Shown: positions 40,165-49,561 of the stretch, in pieces
Numbering within the stretch: position 1 is the stretch's first letter
Layout: each line of letters starts with the position of its first letter
NCBI GenBank assembly: GCA_966212235.1
Contig: CBIHPP010000002.1
Span: forward strand, 1 to 64,000
Direction: 5' to 3'
From: Niastella sp966212235
Lineage (GTDB): Bacteria > Bacteroidota > Bacteroidia > Chitinophagales > Chitinophagaceae
Length of the DNA: 64,000 nt
Made by a program: the position numbers and the translations under genes
Notes under the pieces: model-generated
Seen by the model: only the letters and a program-made list of their open reading frames with translations
Databases searched by the model: none
What the model was told of the DNA's origin: nothing

Positions 40165-41628
40165 GTGACACTGCAGGATATATTATATAAAGTAAGCATT
40201 CGCTCGGTACATGGCAATACCAGTATACCGGTGCGTGACCTGCAGCTTGATTCACGAAAAGCAAGTGCGGGGTCGGTTTTCATTGCGGTAAAAGGTTCAG
40301 CAGTAGATGGTCATCAGTTTATTGAGCAGGTGATACAACAAGGCGCCATCGCAGTGATCTGTGAAACAATGCCCACTGACATTAAAGTGGGGGTAACCTA
40401 TGTGCAGGTAGAGAACAGTGCAGCAGCGGCTGGTTATATGGCGCATAATTTTTACGGCCAACCGTCAGAAAGAGTAAAGCTGATTGGTGTAACCGGTACC
40501 AACGGTAAAACCACCATTGCTACCTTATTATTCAAGCTCTTTTCTTTATTGGGATATAAATGCGGGCTGCTGAGCACAGTGCAAAATCATATTGGAAATG
40601 AAATTGTACCTGCAACGCACACTACGCCAGATGCGATTAACCTGAATGCCTTGCTGCAACAAATGGTGAACAGCGGCTGTACCCATGTTTTCATGGAAAC
40701 CAGTTCGCATGCCATACACCAGCATCGCATAACAGGATTGAAATATGCAGGCGGTTTGTTCAGTAATATCACCCACGATCACCTGGATTATCACAAAACA
40801 TTTGATGAATATATCCGGGTAAAGAAATCGTTTTTCGATGCACTGCCTTCCGATGCATTTGCCATTTCAAATGCAGATGACAAGCGCGGGCAGGTGATGC
40901 TGCAAAATACACATGCACGCAAATACCTGTACAGTCTGCGTACCATGGCGGAGTTCAAAGGAAAGATACTGGAGAACAGGCTGACCGGTTTGGTAATGAC
41001 CATCAACGAACAGGAAGTACATTTCAGACTGATCGGGGAATTCAATGCCTACAACCTGCTGGCAGTATATGGCGCAGCTGTTTGCCTGGGTGAAGATAAA
41101 CTGGAAGTGTTGCGGTGTTTGAGTGAGATTACGGGAGCAGAAGGACGCTTTGATTATATCATTTCGCCCAATCAGAAAATAATCGGCATTGTAGATTATG
41201 CCCACACACCAGATGCTTTGTTGAATGTGCTGGCTACTATAAAGAAATTGCGGGAAGGACACGAGCAGATCATCACAGTGGTAGGTTGTGGCGGCGATCG
41301 CGATAAAACGAAGCGGCCGGTGATGGCAGAGGTAACCTGTGAGCACAGTGATAGAGTGGTGTTCACTTCCGATAACCCACGAAGTGAAGACCCGTTGCAG
41401 ATACTGACGGATATGGAAACGGGTCTCAACACGGCTGCCAAAAGAAAATATGTATCGGTCCCTGATCGCAAAGAAGCCATTAAGCTGGCAGTAAGCATGG
41501 CAAAGCCGGGTGATATTGTGTTGATTGCCGGTAAGGGACATGAGAAATACCAGGAAATAAAAGGAGTTAAACATCCTTTTGACGATAAGCAGGTGATGCG
41601 TGAAATGTTTGAGCTGTATGAAAAATGA
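40165..41628 (+). CDS. murE: UDP-N-acetylmuramoyl-L-alanyl-D-glutamate--2,6-diaminopimelate ligase
   Basis: Cytoplasmic Mur ligase adding the third residue of the stem peptide. 487 residues, GTG start at 40165. Motifs: DSRKASAGSVFIAVKG (UDP binding), GVTGTNGKTTIA with Lys115, TSSHAI, NITHDHLDYH and DNPRSEDP at 403-410. DNPR is the signature of enzymes using meso-diaminopimelate rather than lysine, so this organism should have DAP-type peptidoglycan. It lies 14 bp after ftsI and 32 bp before mraY. Confidence 0.96.
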   Translation: MTLQDILYKVSIRSVHGNTSIPVRDLQLDSRKASAGSVFIAVKGSAVDGHQFIEQVIQQGAIAVICETMPTDIKVGVTYVQVENSAAAAGYMAHNFYGQPSERVKLIGVTGTNGKTTIATLLFKLFSLLGYKCGLLSTVQNHIGNEIVPATHTTPDAINLNALLQQMVNSGCTHVFMETSSHAIHQHRITGLKYAGGLFSNITHDHLDYHKTFDEYIRVKKSFFDALPSDAFAISNADDKRGQVMLQNTHARKYLYSLRTMAEFKGKILENRLTGLVMTINEQEVHFRLIGEFNAYNLLAVYGAAVCLGEDKLEVLRCLSEITGAEGRFDYIISPNQKIIGIVDYAHTPDALLNVLATIKKLREGHEQIITVVGCGGDRDKTKRPVMAEVTCEHSDRVVFTSDNPRSEDPLQILTDMETGLNTAAKRKYVSVPDRKEAIKLAVSMAKPGDIVLIAGKGHEKYQEIKGVKHPFDDKQVMREMFELYEK

Positions 41629-41660
41629 AGAAGCAGGTCGTACACCTAAAATAAACCAAC

Positions 41661-42941
41661 ATGTTGTACCATTTAATTGATTGGTTAAAGGAAATAGGGA
41701 TAAAGGTCCCGGGGAATGCACTGTTCCAGTTCATTACATCCAGGGTATTGCTGGCAGTTATTCTGTCGCTGGTGATATCAGCTGTGTTTGGAAAACAGTT
41801 CATCAATTACCTGCGCAAAAAGCAGGTAGGAGAAACGGTACGAGATCTGGGGTTAGCCGGCGAACAGCAAAAAAAGGGAACACCAACCATGGGTGGGTTC
41901 ATTATCATCCTGGCTATTTTGGTCCCTACCTTATTGCTGGCCGATTTAACCAAAGCATATATCCGGCTCATGCTCTTTGCAACCGTATGGTTGGGGATGA
42001 TAGGTTTTATTGATGATTACCTGAAACTGCGGGCCAAAAAGCTGGCGCAGCAACAAGGGATCGCCTATAAAAAAGGAGATAAGGACGGTTTGGCCGGCTG
42101 GTTTAAAATATTAGGACAGGTAGTGTTGGGTTTTGTGGTGGGCATGGTACTGTTGTTTAACGACAATACTAAAGTGTGGCGTGAATATACCGGAGACAAC
42201 CTGCCTGCAGATACTACCAACATCCGGCGCGTTCCATGGAATAACAAAGAAAAAGTATTTGTAATAGCCGATGAACCCATAACAACGATACCATTTGTAA
42301 AGTCGCATGAGTTCAACTATTCGAAACTGTTACCGGCCGGGCTGCGCTCAATGACATGGATTTTATACGTGATCATAGTAATTTTTATAGTCACAGCAGT
42401 TTCGAACGGCGCCAATATCACCGATGGCATAGACGGGTTAGCAACGGGAACCAGTGCCATCATCGGGGCATGTTTGGGCATCTTTGCCTATGCCAGCGGT
42501 AACCTGCGGTTTGCAGAGTATTTGAATATCATGTATATCCCTAACCTGGGTGAGCTATCAATTTTCATAGGCGCGCTCATTGGGGCCTGTATAGGATTTC
42601 TTTGGTACAATGCATATCCGGCGCAGGTGTTTATGGGTGATACCGGAAGTTTAACCCTGGGTGGAATTATAGCGGCCTTGGCCATTATTGTTAGAAAAGA
42701 ATTACTGATACCCATCTTTTGCGGTGTGTTCCTGGTAGAAGTGCTGAGTGTAAGTTTACAGGTTTCCTATTTCAAATACACCAAACGGAAATATGGTGAA
42801 GGCAAAAGGATCTTCCTGATGAGCCCGCTGCACCATCACTATCAGAAACTGGGCTATCACGAGTCGAAGATCGTAACGAGGTTCTGGATTGTGACCATTC
42901 TGTGCATTGTGTTTGCGATCGCATCATTGAAAATAAGATAG
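41661..42941 (+). CDS. mraY: Phospho-N-acetylmuramoyl-pentapeptide-transferase
   Basis: Integral membrane enzyme that transfers phospho-MurNAc-pentapeptide to undecaprenyl phosphate, giving lipid I. 426 residues, about 65 longer than E. coli MraY. The family motifs are intact: GTPTMGGFIII, IGFIDDYLKL with the acidic pair, NITDGIDGLATG, VFMGDTGSLTLGG and MSPLHHHYQKLG. The extra length is a hydrophilic insertion at about 166-228 (NDNTKVWREYTG to HEFNYSKLL), which I believe is usual in Bacteroidota. The gap to murD (226 bp) holds small hairpins but no gene. Confidence 0.96.
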   Translation: MLYHLIDWLKEIGIKVPGNALFQFITSRVLLAVILSLVISAVFGKQFINYLRKKQVGETVRDLGLAGEQQKKGTPTMGGFIIILAILVPTLLLADLTKAYIRLMLFATVWLGMIGFIDDYLKLRAKKLAQQQGIAYKKGDKDGLAGWFKILGQVVLGFVVGMVLLFNDNTKVWREYTGDNLPADTTNIRRVPWNNKEKVFVIADEPITTIPFVKSHEFNYSKLLPAGLRSMTWILYVIIVIFIVTAVSNGANITDGIDGLATGTSAIIGACLGIFAYASGNLRFAEYLNIMYIPNLGELSIFIGALIGACIGFLWYNAYPAQVFMGDTGSLTLGGIIAALAIIVRKELLIPIFCGVFLVEVLSVSLQVSYFKYTKRKYGEGKRIFLMSPLHHHYQKLGYHESKIVTRFWIVTILCIVFAIASLKIR

Positions 42942-43122
42942 TAATAGCGTGACCGGTAGATCGTCACCTTAAAAATATAATAGGCGAATTACTGAAAAAC
43001 CATCACTCTGAATTTCCACTTAAGGAAAAACCATCATAGTAGTTAGGTAGAGTGTGGTAGGACAGTATAAGTTCAAACTAAGGAAGAACCCCCTTTAATC
43101 CGATTACCTGATTGGTAACGAT

Positions 43123-43150
43123 ATAAGCCCCCGACTTGCAGTCGGGATAA
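43123..43150. repeat. Small palindrome CCCGACT-TGC-AGTCGGG before murD
   Basis: A 7-bp inverted repeat with a 3-nt loop, within the 226-bp mraY-murD gap, ending about 20 bp before the murD ATG. The same CCCGACT/AGTCGGG design forms the stem of the dcw terminator at 53197 and a weaker hairpin at 9271-9287 before the hybrid sensor gene. Confidence 0.45.
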
Positions 43151-43167
43151 ATGGAGTTAGTAATTAC

Positions 43168-44508
43168 ATGAGTAAGCGATTGGTTATACTTGGAGCCGGC
43201 GAAAGCGGCGTTGGCACTGCCATCCTTGGTATGCAAAAGGGATATGACGTATTTGTCTCTGACGGTGGACCAGTGAAAGAAAAGTATCAGGAGGAGCTGA
43301 ACAAATACGGCATATCGTGGGAAGGAAATCAACATACAGAGGAAAAGATATTGAACGCGGATGAAGTAATGAAAAGCCCGGGCATTCCTGAAAAGAACGA
43401 TCTCGTAAAAAAGATCAGGAAGAAAGGGATACCGGTTATAAGTGAAATAGAATTTGCATATCGCTACAAAGGCAACAGTAAGATCATTGGCATAACTGGC
43501 AGTAACGGAAAGACCACTACGACGTCGTTGATGTACCACATCTGTAAAACAGGTGGGTTGGATTGCGCCCTCGTAGGGAATATCGGGTATTCATTCGCCA
43601 AACAAATAGCTGAAGATCCCAAACCATGGTATGTGGCGGAGATCAGCAGTTTTCAGTTGGATGATATTCATACGTTCAGGCCGGATGTCGCTATACTCAC
43701 CAATATCTCAGAAGACCATTTAGATCGCTATGATTACCGGTTCGAAAATTATATCCACAGTAAGTTCAGAATAGCTGAAAATCAAACAGCAGAGGACTAT
43801 TTTATCTACTGTGCCGATGATCCGGTGACCATGCAATATTTAGAGGAATATTCAATCAAATCTAACCCATTACCATTCAGTATGAGCAAAGAATTACCCC
43901 AGGGCGGTTTTATCAGGAACGGACAGATGACTGTAGCAGTTGATGACGAGAGAATGCAGATGAATGTGAACGATTTTACATTAAAGGGCAAACACAACCA
44001 GAACAACACGATGGCAGCAAGTTTAGGGGGCGTAACAGTGGGGATTCGAAAGGAGAAGATCCGCGTAGCCGTTCAAACGTTTGAATCGCTGGCACATAGA
44101 ATGGAGCCGGTAAGCACCATACGCGGCGTTGAGTTCATCAACGACAGCAAGGCTACAAATGTGAACAGCACGTGGTATGCCCTGGAAAGTATGGAACGGC
44201 CTACCATCTTAATATTGGGTGGGGTAGATAAGGGTAATGATTATTCCATATTGCAGGAGCTGGTTCGGGAAAAAGTAAAAGCAATTGTGTGTTTGGGTAC
44301 CGATAACCGTAAGATACATGATGCTTTTAAAAATGATGTACAACTGTTGGTGAATACCGGTAGTGCCGAAGAAGCAGTAAAAGCTGCCTTTCATTTTGCC
44401 AGCCCGGGCGATACCGTTTTATTGAGCCCTGCTTGTGCCAGCTTTGATCTGTTCAAGAATTATGAGGATCGCGGTGATCAGTTCAAGCAGGCGGTGAGAG
44501 AGCTGTAA
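43168..44508 (+). CDS. murD: UDP-N-acetylmuramoyl-L-alanine--D-glutamate ligase
   Basis: Cytoplasmic Mur ligase adding D-glutamate to UDP-MurNAc-L-Ala. 446 residues. It has the N-terminal Rossmann motif LVILGAGESGVGTAILG, SPGIPEKNDLVKK, the ATP-binding GITGSNGKTTTTSLMYH, EISSFQLDDIHTFRPDVAIL, NISEDHLDRYDY, NDSKATNVNSTWYALE and LSPACASFDLFKNYEDRGDQF near the end, the last being typical of MurD. ATG at 43168. ftsW follows 33 bp later. Confidence 0.96.
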   Translation: MSKRLVILGAGESGVGTAILGMQKGYDVFVSDGGPVKEKYQEELNKYGISWEGNQHTEEKILNADEVMKSPGIPEKNDLVKKIRKKGIPVISEIEFAYRYKGNSKIIGITGSNGKTTTTSLMYHICKTGGLDCALVGNIGYSFAKQIAEDPKPWYVAEISSFQLDDIHTFRPDVAILTNISEDHLDRYDYRFENYIHSKFRIAENQTAEDYFIYCADDPVTMQYLEEYSIKSNPLPFSMSKELPQGGFIRNGQMTVAVDDERMQMNVNDFTLKGKHNQNNTMAASLGGVTVGIRKEKIRVAVQTFESLAHRMEPVSTIRGVEFINDSKATNVNSTWYALESMERPTILILGGVDKGNDYSILQELVREKVKAIVCLGTDNRKIHDAFKNDVQLLVNTGSAEEAVKAAFHFASPGDTVLLSPACASFDLFKNYEDRGDQFKQAVREL

Positions 44509-44541
44509 AAACACTGGAAAAGATTTTTTAGTATATAGATA

Positions 44542-46011
44542 ATGACAGGCGCAAATGACATATCGTTAAAGGAAGCAAACGCTGGCGGCCTGCTAAGCAA
44601 GACCCGTGGTGATAAAGTCATCTGGGCTATTGTGATCGTATTGGCTTTGGTGTCGATGCTGGCCGTATATAGTTCAACCGGGTTATTAGCTTATAAGTAC
44701 AACCGCGGCAATACGGAAGTATACCTGTTCAAGCAGGTCGTATTCACTGCTGTAGGGTTAGCGATCATTTATTTTTCGCACCGGGTAAATTATACATTGT
44801 ATTCAAGGTTGGCGCGCATTTTATTTATGCTGTCCATCCCGTTATTGATATACACATTATTCTTTGGGTTAAAATTAAATGAAGGTAGCCGTTGGATACG
44901 GTTACCTATCATTAATCTGACATTTCAAACTTCCGATCTGGCCAAGCTGTCTTTGTTCATGTTTCTGAGCCGGTTGTTGAGTAAGAAGCAGGAGGTGATA
45001 AAGGATTTTAAAAAAGGGTTTATCCCGGTCATTATGCCGGTGGGGATCATCTGTATGTTGATTGCGCCGGCTAACCTGTCGACTGCATTACTGGTAGCTG
45101 CTACCAGCATGTTGTTATTATTTATTGGCCGGGTCAGCACCAAGCACCTGATGCTTACGATTGGCGTGGCTGCCATTCCGGTTGCCATACTGGTGATGAT
45201 AGCCGTTGCTTTTTATGATAAAAAAGAAGAGAAATGCTCGGAGCTGCCTTTCTTTTTGCAGGCCGGACGTATCCCTACCTGGGTAAGCCGGGTGCAGAAC
45301 TTCATGTATGATAGCAAGCAGGTAGATAAAGATGAAAACTACCAGATAAACCAGGCAAAGATCGCTATTGCCAAAGGTGGTGTGTTGGGGCTAGGACCCG
45401 GTAATAGTCAAACCCGGAACTTTTTACCGCATCCGTATTCGGATTTCATTTTTGCGATCATCATTGAAGAGTATGGACTGGCTGGAGGCGGTTTTTTGTT
45501 GTTTGTATACCTGTTATTCCTGTTCAGGAGTATCCGCATATTTAAAAAATGCCCTTATGCTTTTGGGGCATTTCTGGCATTGGGATTAAGCTTTACCCTG
45601 GTTATTCAGGCGTTGATCAATATGGCGGTAACGGTGAATTTGTTCCCGGTTACGGGAGTAACCTTACCGTTGGTAAGTATGGGTGGGAGTTCATTTTTGT
45701 TCACCTGTCTGGCAATCGGAATTATTCTGAGTGTAGCCAGAAATGTAGAACAGTTGGAAGCGCCGGCTGATGCACCAAAAGCAGCCGGTGAGAAAAAAGA
45801 AAAGAAAGCGACTGCCGATGCAAAAGCGAAGGATGAAGAAGATCAGGAAAAAGAAGGAAAGGCAGGAGCGGCCAAAAAAGAGAAAACTGTAAAGAAAGGG
45901 GGCGCTGCAAACGCCGATGATAAAGAGGAAAAGAAAAAAGCATTGAAGCCGCTGTTGAATGAGGCCATGAAGAAAGAGGAAGAGACACCCTGGATCAATC
46001 CGGGCGATTAA
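44542..46011 (+). CDS. ftsW: FtsW/RodA/SpoVE family peptidoglycan polymerase with charged C-terminal tail
   Basis: Polytopic SEDS-family glycosyltransferase that polymerises lipid II at the septum with the neighbouring PBP. 489 residues. The membrane part (about 30-400) contains NEGSRWIRLPIINLTFQTSDLAKLS, PHPYSDFIFAIIIEEYGLAGG and PVTGVTLPLVSMGGSS, all family signatures. Unlike most homologues it carries a tail of about 85 residues (about 405-489) made almost only of K, E, A and D (for example KKEKKATADAKAKDEEDQEK), likely disordered in the cytoplasm. ATG at 44542; murG follows after 11 bp. Confidence 0.94.
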   Translation: MTGANDISLKEANAGGLLSKTRGDKVIWAIVIVLALVSMLAVYSSTGLLAYKYNRGNTEVYLFKQVVFTAVGLAIIYFSHRVNYTLYSRLARILFMLSIPLLIYTLFFGLKLNEGSRWIRLPIINLTFQTSDLAKLSLFMFLSRLLSKKQEVIKDFKKGFIPVIMPVGIICMLIAPANLSTALLVAATSMLLLFIGRVSTKHLMLTIGVAAIPVAILVMIAVAFYDKKEEKCSELPFFLQAGRIPTWVSRVQNFMYDSKQVDKDENYQINQAKIAIAKGGVLGLGPGNSQTRNFLPHPYSDFIFAIIIEEYGLAGGGFLLFVYLLFLFRSIRIFKKCPYAFGAFLALGLSFTLVIQALINMAVTVNLFPVTGVTLPLVSMGGSSFLFTCLAIGIILSVARNVEQLEAPADAPKAAGEKKEKKATADAKAKDEEDQEKEGKAGAAKKEKTVKKGGAANADDKEEKKKALKPLLNEAMKKEEETPWINPGD

Positions 46012-46022
46012 AATCATTATCC

Positions 46023-47114
46023 GTGAATAAAAAGATAATCATAGCAGGGGGGGGAACGGGCGGACACATTTTTCCGGCTGTGGCAATTGCACATGCATTG
46101 CGCAAGCTGCAACCCAATATTGAGATACTATTTGTTGGGGCCAGGGGGAAAATGGAAATGGAAAAAGTGCCGCAGGCAGGGTATAATATAAAAGGCCTGG
46201 ATATAGCTGGTTTTAACAGAAGTTCTTTGATTAAAAATATCGGCTTGCCATTTAAGTTGATAAAAAGTTTCTGGCAGGTACGAAGCATCATCAAAACATT
46301 TCAGCCCGATGCGGTCGTTGGTGTTGGCGGTTATTCAAGTTTCCCGGTATTACGTTATGCCCAGGCACAGGGAATAGCCACTTTCATTCATGAAGCCAAT
46401 TCATTTGCCGGTAAATCGAACATATTGCTGGGCAGAAAGGCCAGTAAAATATTTGTCGCCAGCGATGGTATGGAAAAGTTTTTTCCGCGGGAGAAGATCA
46501 TGATCACCGGCAACCCGGTACGGCAGAATATAGTGGGCAATACCATCAGCCGCACTGCAGGTATTGAATTCTTTGGTTTGAACCCGGCTATGAAAACAGT
46601 GTTTGTTACGGGTGGCAGCCTCGGGGCAAAAGGAATTAACGAAGCGATCGATGCAAACGTTGACGCGTTTACAAAGAATAATGTGCAGCTGATATGGCAA
46701 ACCGGTAAACCGTTTGCGGAGAAAGCCAGTGCGCGGGCAGCGGAAAACAGAAACATCTGGGCCAACAGTTTTATTACGCAAATGGAATATGCTTATGCTG
46801 CTGCCGATGTGGTGATATCAAGAGCCGGGGCAATGTCAGTAGCTGAATTATGTGTGGCAAAAAAGCCCGTTGTGTTTGTACCCTTTCCGTTTGCAGCAGA
46901 GGACCATCAAACCGCCAATGCACAAAACCTGGTAAATAAACAGGCGGGTATAATGATAAAAGACAGTGAGGCGAAAGAAAAACTGGTGCCAACTGTAATT
47001 GCGTTGGCCCGGGATGAACAACAGCAAAATATGCTGAAAGAAAACATTGCGAAACTGGCCATAACAAATGCAGATGAGGTGGTGGCGACGGAAATTCTTA
47101 GGTTGATTAGTTGA
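46023..47114 (+). CDS. murG: UDP-N-acetylglucosamine--MurNAc-(pentapeptide) pyrophosphoryl-undecaprenol GlcNAc transferase
   Basis: Membrane-associated GT28 glycosyltransferase converting lipid I to lipid II. 363 residues, GTG start at 46023. Motifs: IIIAGGGTGGHIFPAVAIAHAL (acceptor glycine loop), VVGVGGYSSFPVL, FIHEANSFAGKSN, VFVTGGSLGAKGINEAI (donor site), VISRAGAMSVAEL and VPFPFAAEDHQTANA. Order after ftsW and before murC is the standard dcw arrangement. Confidence 0.96.
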   Translation: MNKKIIIAGGGTGGHIFPAVAIAHALRKLQPNIEILFVGARGKMEMEKVPQAGYNIKGLDIAGFNRSSLIKNIGLPFKLIKSFWQVRSIIKTFQPDAVVGVGGYSSFPVLRYAQAQGIATFIHEANSFAGKSNILLGRKASKIFVASDGMEKFFPREKIMITGNPVRQNIVGNTISRTAGIEFFGLNPAMKTVFVTGGSLGAKGINEAIDANVDAFTKNNVQLIWQTGKPFAEKASARAAENRNIWANSFITQMEYAYAAADVVISRAGAMSVAELCVAKKPVVFVPFPFAAEDHQTANAQNLVNKQAGIMIKDSEAKEKLVPTVIALARDEQQQNMLKENIAKLAITNADEVVATEILRLIS

Positions 47115-47141
47115 TAAGTTAACAAGTTGCGATTCACGAAC

Positions 47142-48524
47142 ATGATCGATATAAAAGATATACAAAAGATTTATTTCATAGGTATAGGTGGCATAGGAAT
47201 GAGTGCGCTGGCCCGCTATTTCAAGTTTCATGGAAAGGAAGTGAGCGGGTACGATAAAACCGAAACCCCGCTGACAAAGCAACTGGCTAATGAAGGTATT
47301 CCTGTACACTATGAAGATAACCTGGAGCTGGCGCCAAAAGATGCACAATTAGTAGTGTACACGCCGGCGGTGCCGAAGGGGCATACAGAGTTTTCGTATT
47401 ACCAGCAAAGCAACTATCCGTTGTTGAAACGAAGTGAAGTGCTGGGAGCTATTACCAGAAGTTCTTTTAATATCTGTGTGGCGGGAACCCATGGCAAGAC
47501 TACAATCTCCACCATGGTTGCACATATACTGCGCCATAGTGAATATGGTTGTAATGCTTTTTTAGGTGGTATTGCCGTGAACTATAACAGCAATTACTGG
47601 AGTCATGAACGCGATACCTGTGTAGTGGAAGCAGATGAGTACGATCGCAGTTTTTTACGGTTGAGCCCTGATGTAGCGGTGATCAGCGCCATGGACCCGG
47701 ATCACCTGGACATTTACGGAACAACGGCTGCGATGGAAGAAGCGTTCATTGAATTTGCCGGTAAAATAAAACCAGGCGGTTTATTGATAAGCAAGTATGG
47801 TTTGCCCAGAGAAAAGGATTTGAAAGCGCCGAACCATTTTACGTATCATTTGCAAAACACCGGGGCCGATATATATGCCAGTAATATTCAAATGCAACAT
47901 GGTACTTATGTATTCGATGTGCGGGTGAAAGACTGGCGGTTACGGGATGTGGTGTTGAACATGGGTGGCTTACATAACATAGAAAACGTAATAGCTGCTA
48001 TTGCTATTGCACACCGCCTGGGGATAGATGATGAAAAAATTAAAGCAGCAGTAGAAGCATTCAGGGGCGTTAGACGGCGGTTTGAATATGTGATAAAGAC
48101 ATCCGGAGTAACATTTGTTGACGATTACGCCCATCATCCTGAAGAGCTGCGTGCTTTGATAACCGGTGCAAAAGGGTTGTTTGGTAACATGAAGTGTACG
48201 GTGATATTTCAACCGCATTTGTTCACCCGCACAAGAGACCTGGCTACTGAGTTTGCAGAAGTGCTTGACATGGCTGATGAAATAGTGTTGTTGCCCATTT
48301 ATCCGGCAAGGGAATTACCGATAGAAGGTGTAACCAGCCAGATGATACTCGACAGGATGAAGCATCAACATAAACAGGTGCTGAACAAAGAACAGTTGCT
48401 GGCATGGGTAAAAGAAATGCATGGTGGGGCAACTAAAAGTGAGCAAGGTTGGTTATTGATCACAGCCGGCGCCGGCGATATCGATACGCTGGTTCAACCG
48501 ATTAAGCAGATCATAGGGAATTAA
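47142..48524 (+). CDS. murC: UDP-N-acetylmuramate--L-alanine ligase
   Basis: First amino-acid-adding Mur ligase, ATP dependent, cytoplasmic. 460 residues. Motifs: IYFIGIGGIGMSALARYF (UDP binding), VAGTHGKTTISTMVAHIL (ATP), EADEYDRSFLRLSP, MDPDHLDIYG, VDDYAHHPEELRA and VIFQPHLFTRTRDL. ATG at 47142 is chosen; the open frame begins at a TTG (47127) in a low-complexity AAGTTAACAAGTTGCGATTC spacer. ftsQ follows after 94 bp. Confidence 0.96.
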   Translation: MIDIKDIQKIYFIGIGGIGMSALARYFKFHGKEVSGYDKTETPLTKQLANEGIPVHYEDNLELAPKDAQLVVYTPAVPKGHTEFSYYQQSNYPLLKRSEVLGAITRSSFNICVAGTHGKTTISTMVAHILRHSEYGCNAFLGGIAVNYNSNYWSHERDTCVVEADEYDRSFLRLSPDVAVISAMDPDHLDIYGTTAAMEEAFIEFAGKIKPGGLLISKYGLPREKDLKAPNHFTYHLQNTGADIYASNIQMQHGTYVFDVRVKDWRLRDVVLNMGGLHNIENVIAAIAIAHRLGIDDEKIKAAVEAFRGVRRRFEYVIKTSGVTFVDDYAHHPEELRALITGAKGLFGNMKCTVIFQPHLFTRTRDLATEFAEVLDMADEIVLLPIYPARELPIEGVTSQMILDRMKHQHKQVLNKEQLLAWVKEMHGGATKSEQGWLLITAGAGDIDTLVQPIKQIIGN

Positions 48525-48618
48525 GGTCTGTTGGTTGAATAGAGAATAGGTACAGGTGCCGTAATCGCTATAACAAAAGTAATCAACGCCGTATTTACCG
48601 GCTGGTATATAGATAACA

Positions 48619-49395
48619 ATGAAAAAGAAAAGCTCTATCAGGAAATTATTATTAGTGAGTTTCTGGCTGTTTGTAGCAGCCGGCACTATGGTATTGCTGG
48701 TAGCGGCGATGAATGTACAAAGCAATAAGACCTGTAAAGGCCATACTATATTGATCGATGGGAAGGCAGACCAATGGTTTCTGGATAAAAAAGATATAGC
48801 GGCTTTGCTGATTGTACAGGGCGGAATTCGTGGCCGGGCAATAAAAAGTTTTGACCTGCGCCGGATGGAGAACCAGTTGAAGAATAACGTGTGGGTAAAG
48901 GATGCAGAGTTGTTCTTTGATAATAGCCGGATCTTGCAGGTGCGAATTCAGGAGCGTGTACCGGTGGCCAGGTTATTCACGGTTACAGGCAATAGTTTTT
49001 ACATCGATAGCAGCGGAGAAAGATTGCCATTGTCGGATAAATTTTCAGCACGCTTACCGGTGTTTACCGGATTCCCGTCAGAAAGGGATAAACTAAATGG
49101 AGCAGATAGCTTGCTGGTACGGGATATAGTTAATATAAGCGACTATGTTGTGCATGATGAATTCTGGATGGCACAGGTTTCGCAAATAGACATCCAGGCT
49201 GATCACACATTTGACATGATCCCCGTAGTAGGCAACCATATCATTCAGTTTGGCGATGGTACCGATTATGACAAAAAATTTAAACGGTTGCTGTTGTTTT
49301 ATCAGCAGGTGTTGAGCAAAACAGGAATGGATGTGTACGAAAAGCTGAATGTGCGATTCGCAAAGCAGGTGATTGGGGTGAAGAAGGATAGTTAA
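48619..49395 (+). CDS. ftsQ: Cell division protein FtsQ
   Basis: Bitopic divisome protein, 258 residues: short basic cytoplasmic tail, transmembrane helix (about 10-31), then a periplasmic part with a POTRA-like region (DKKDIAALLI to FFDNSRILQVRIQERVPVAR) and an FtsQ domain (FYIDSSGERLPLSD onward). The central strand set and position between murC and ftsA support the call. Sequence conservation is weak, as expected for FtsQ. It is followed by a 166-bp low-complexity gap before ftsA. Confidence 0.88.
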   Translation: MKKKSSIRKLLLVSFWLFVAAGTMVLLVAAMNVQSNKTCKGHTILIDGKADQWFLDKKDIAALLIVQGGIRGRAIKSFDLRRMENQLKNNVWVKDAELFFDNSRILQVRIQERVPVARLFTVTGNSFYIDSSGERLPLSDKFSARLPVFTGFPSERDKLNGADSLLVRDIVNISDYVVHDEFWMAQVSQIDIQADHTFDMIPVVGNHIIQFGDGTDYDKKFKRLLLFYQQVLSKTGMDVYEKLNVRFAKQVIGVKKDS

Positions 49396-49561
49396 TATTG
49401 AATAAGGAATTTAGAATTATAAATGATGAAGTGGGGCAGGCAATGAGAAGCAGGAATTAAGCAATATGAGCATGGAATTAGGAATGTAGAATTAAGGTAT
49501 TTCATGTTTCTCATTGGCCGTTTCACGACACCCCATATACAACAACTAAAAACAGGATAGT
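49396..49561. repeat. Low-complexity spacer between ftsQ and ftsA
   Basis: Degenerate GAATTTAGAATTATAAATGA and GAAGCAGGAATTAAG-like words followed by TTTCATGTTTCTCATTGGCC. No coding capacity seen. It is the same spacer style as in the gaps at 37246, 37890 and 47113. Confidence 0.45.

Noticed and set aside
40867..41721. 284-codon open frame on the minus strand opposite murE and the start of mraY
   Set aside because: Crosses two real genes in antisense and matches nothing; murE is unmistakable on the other strand.
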